A DNA stretch of 7,655 nt from the NCBI GenBank assembly GCA_002868985.1, contig PKTV01000230.1:1-7655 (forward strand). The letters run 5' to 3'. Source of the DNA: Desulfobacteraceae bacterium (lineage in GTDB: Bacteria > Desulfobacterota > Desulfobacteria > Desulfobacterales > UBA11574). The notes below the pieces were generated by a model. The model saw only the letters and a program-made list of their open reading frames with translations, made no database searches and had not been told where the DNA came from. Positions 6,812-7,655 of this stretch are shown piece after piece; the stretch's first letter is position 1; each line of letters opens with the position of its first letter. Made by a program: the position numbers and the translations under genes.

Positions 6812-6853
6812 GATCTCACGGCATCCCCCCGTCAGAGACGGGAATCTTAGATC
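6812..6853 (+). repeat. Nested inverted repeat with a perfect CCCGTC/GACGGG stem
   Basis: CCCGTC (6828-6833) and GACGGG (6837-6842) form a perfect six-pair stem on a 3-nt loop. The flanks GATCT (6812-6816) and AGATC (6849-6853) are a second inverted pair outside it. The stem is followed by AATCTTAG and not by a T-run, so it is not a classic terminator. Confidence 0.45.
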
Positions 6854-6857
6854 TGCG

Positions 6858-6885
6858 TTGAAGCGCATTTGCGATAGTATATAAG
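6858..6885 (+). promoter_or_regulatory. Candidate lysS promoter
   Basis: TTGAAG (6858-6863), a 16-nt spacer and TATAAG (6880-6885) match the sigma70 consensus at four and five of six positions, the best promoter-like pair in this gap. Transcription would start near 6892, giving a leader of about 60 nt that includes copy 3 of the 30-bp motif but not copies 1 or 2. Confidence 0.45.
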
Positions 6886-6899
6886 AGCTTCATGCGCTT
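6861..6899. repeat. 8-bp inverted repeat flanking the lysS promoter -10
   Basis: AAGCGCAT (6861-6868) and ATGCGCTT (6892-6899) are perfect inverted copies 23 bp apart. The left arm overlaps the -35 and the right arm sits at the expected transcription start. This is either a split operator or the base of a hairpin. Confidence 0.45.
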
Positions 6900-6912
6900 T
6901 GTTTTGAATCTG

Positions 6913-6946
6913 CGGCAACTTTAGCAACCGTTCAACTTAGGTAAAA
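6913..6946 (-). repeat. Inverted-repeat motif, copy 3 (right arm, contains lysS ribosome binding site)
   Basis: Ends TTAGGTAAAA at 6937-6946, the exact inverse of the start of copy 1. The AGG at 6939-6941, 9 nt before the lysS ATG, is the only Shine-Dalgarno-like sequence available, so this repeat arm and the ribosome binding site coincide. Confidence 0.65.
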
Positions 6947-6950
6947 GCAT

Positions 6951-7655
6951 ATGGATAAAAAGAGCTCAATCATAGAAAAAAGAAAAAAGAAGCTCGAAGA
7001 CTTAACAAATAACAATATTAATCTTTTTCCAAACGATTTTGAAGTGTTGCATACTGTCCGGGATATTATGAAGGCCATAGAGAATTCACCAGATTCTCTT
7101 ACACAGGATGATCCTGTTTTTATTGTTGCCGGCCGCATGATGGCTGTAAACCGGTTTGGTAAAGCCGCTTTTATCAGGTTTAGGGACCGTACGGGACAGC
7201 TTCAGGCGTATGTGAGAAAAGACAAAATAGGAAACCAATCTTACAGCCTTTTTAAGCAGATGGATATTGGGGATTTCGTTGGTTTGAAAGGTGGAATGTT
7301 TAAAACCAAAACAGGTGAGTGGACGCTTCTTGCCAATGAATTGAGGCTTGTCTGTAAATCAACTCGCCCCTTACCGGAAAAATTTCATGGTCTCAAAGAT
7401 CCTGAAAAACGGTATCGTCGTCGTTATCTTGATTTAATAATGAATTCACATGTTCGAGATATTTTTGAAAAACGGAGCAAAATCATTCAGGCCATACGCA
7501 CATTCTTTTTGGACCGCGATTTTCTTGAGGTGGAAACGCCGATGATGCAACCCATCCCGGGAGGAGCGGAGGCGACTCCATTTATAACTCATCATAATGC
7601 TTTGGGCATAGACCTATTTTTACGAATAGCTCCTGAATTGTATCTAAAACGTCTG
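6951..7655 (+). CDS. lysS: Lysyl-tRNA synthetase, class II, N-terminal part (cut by right window edge)
   Basis: Charges tRNA-Lys with lysine in the cytoplasm. The first 235 codons are present, with no stop before the edge. Residues 1-50 form a charged helical lead. The OB-fold anticodon-binding domain covers about 55-137 ([20 protein letters not shown] at 61-80, then TGQLQAYV). The linker [16 protein letters not shown] (147-162) is highly characteristic of LysRS. Class II motif 1 lies around 191-211 ([21 protein letters not shown]), and motif 2 begins at 222-235 ([14 protein letters not shown]). The ATG at 6951 is supported by AGG 9 nt upstream. It lies on the same strand as pilS but 519 bp away, with its own candidate promoter, so it is probably transcribed separately. 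The full family length is about 490-510 aa, so roughly half is missing. Confidence 0.96.
   Translation, partial: MDKKSSIIEKRKKKLEDLTNNNINLFPNDFEVLHTVRDIMKAIENSPDSLTQDDPVFIVAGRMMAVNRFGKAAFIRFRDRTGQLQAYVRKDKIGNQSYSLFKQMDIGDFVGLKGGMFKTKTGEWTLLANELRLVCKSTRPLPEKFHGLKDPEKRYRRRYLDLIMNSHVRDIFEKRSKIIQAIRTFFLDRDFLEVETPMMQPIPGGAEATPFITHHNALGIDLFLRIAPELYLKRL

Larger units (their letters stand above)
6432..6950. other. 519-bp non-coding region rich in inverted repeats, between pilS and lysS
   Basis: No credible coding frame on either strand. Reading 5' to 3' it holds: an inverted repeat just after pilS (6476-6505); a short TTGCC/GGCAA inverted repeat (6541-6561); three copies of a roughly 30-bp motif (6587-6620, 6734-6763, 6913-6946); hairpins with CCCG/CGGG arms between 6667 and 6842; and a candidate lysS promoter flanked by an 8-bp inverted repeat (6858-6899). 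I saw no T-tailed intrinsic terminator after pilS. No known leader was recognised: the T-box AGGGTGG-type motif is not there, and I could not fit the lysine riboswitch, tmRNA, RNase P RNA or SRP RNA. Confidence 0.75.

Noticed and set aside
6828..6850. Intrinsic terminator at the CCCGTC/GACGGG stem
   Set aside because: The stem is followed by AATCTTAG on the plus strand and preceded by CATCCCC; neither direction gives a proper T-run.
6432..6950. T-box, lysine riboswitch, tmRNA, RNase P RNA or SRP RNA ahead of lysS
   Set aside because: The hallmark sequences I looked for (T-box AGGGTGG-type core, tmRNA and RNase P conserved segments, SRP tetraloop region) are absent, and the stems do not fit those folds by eye.
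6581..6950. Target-site duplication flanking the inverted-repeat region
   Set aside because: The bases just outside 6587 (GATTTG) and 6946 (GCATAT) do not match; the TTTT/AAAA is inverted and belongs to the repeat itself.
6932..7138. 68-codon minus-strand open frame
   Set aside because: Antisense to the lysS start; the hydrophobic, Phe/Ser-rich product reflects the A-rich Lys/Glu codons of LysRS read backwards.

Overview
The window looks like core chromosome of a sulfate-reducer-type deltaproteobacterium (Desulfobacterota, Desulfobacteraceae-like). This is inferred from gene content and order: a DHH-CBS-tRNA nucleotidyltransferase fusion followed by a small M50 protease and trpS, diverging from pilC-pilS and then lysS. 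Base composition is moderately AT-rich and codon usage looks uniform across the genes. I see no transposase, integrase, phage gene, CRISPR array, tRNA or rRNA.

Minus-strand block (3611 down to 1). A three-part enzyme of 889 aa (DHH/DHHA1 phosphoesterase, two CBS domains, class II tRNA nucleotidyltransferase/poly(A) polymerase) starts at a TTG. Its 3' end overlaps by 11 bp a 220-aa membrane zinc protease of the site-2-protease family. After a 116-bp gap comes the start of tryptophanyl-tRNA synthetase, cut by the left window edge. The three probably form one operon; two of them act on tRNA.

Divergent intergenic region (3612-3893). It carries one plausible sigma70-type promoter in each direction and a perfect 14-bp palindrome between them.

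Plus-strand block (3894-7655). pilC (type IV pilus platform protein, start corrected to 3894) and pilS (six-TM sensor histidine kinase) are 27 bp apart and probably co-transcribed. The partner usually found after pilS, the sigma54 activator pilR, is absent. Instead there is a 519-bp non-coding stretch and then lysS (lysyl-tRNA synthetase), cut by the right edge.

The non-coding stretch 6432-6950 is the unusual part. It holds three copies of a roughly 30-bp motif, one forward and two inverted. The outer pair begins and ends with a perfect 10-bp inverted repeat (TTTTACCTAA/TTAGGTAAAA). Several GC-rich hairpins with CCCG/CGGG arms lie between them. The last copy contains the likely lysS ribosome binding site. 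This may be a decayed miniature inverted-repeat element, or a structured leader in which the first copy pairs either with the middle copy or with the lysS ribosome binding site. Sequence alone cannot separate these.
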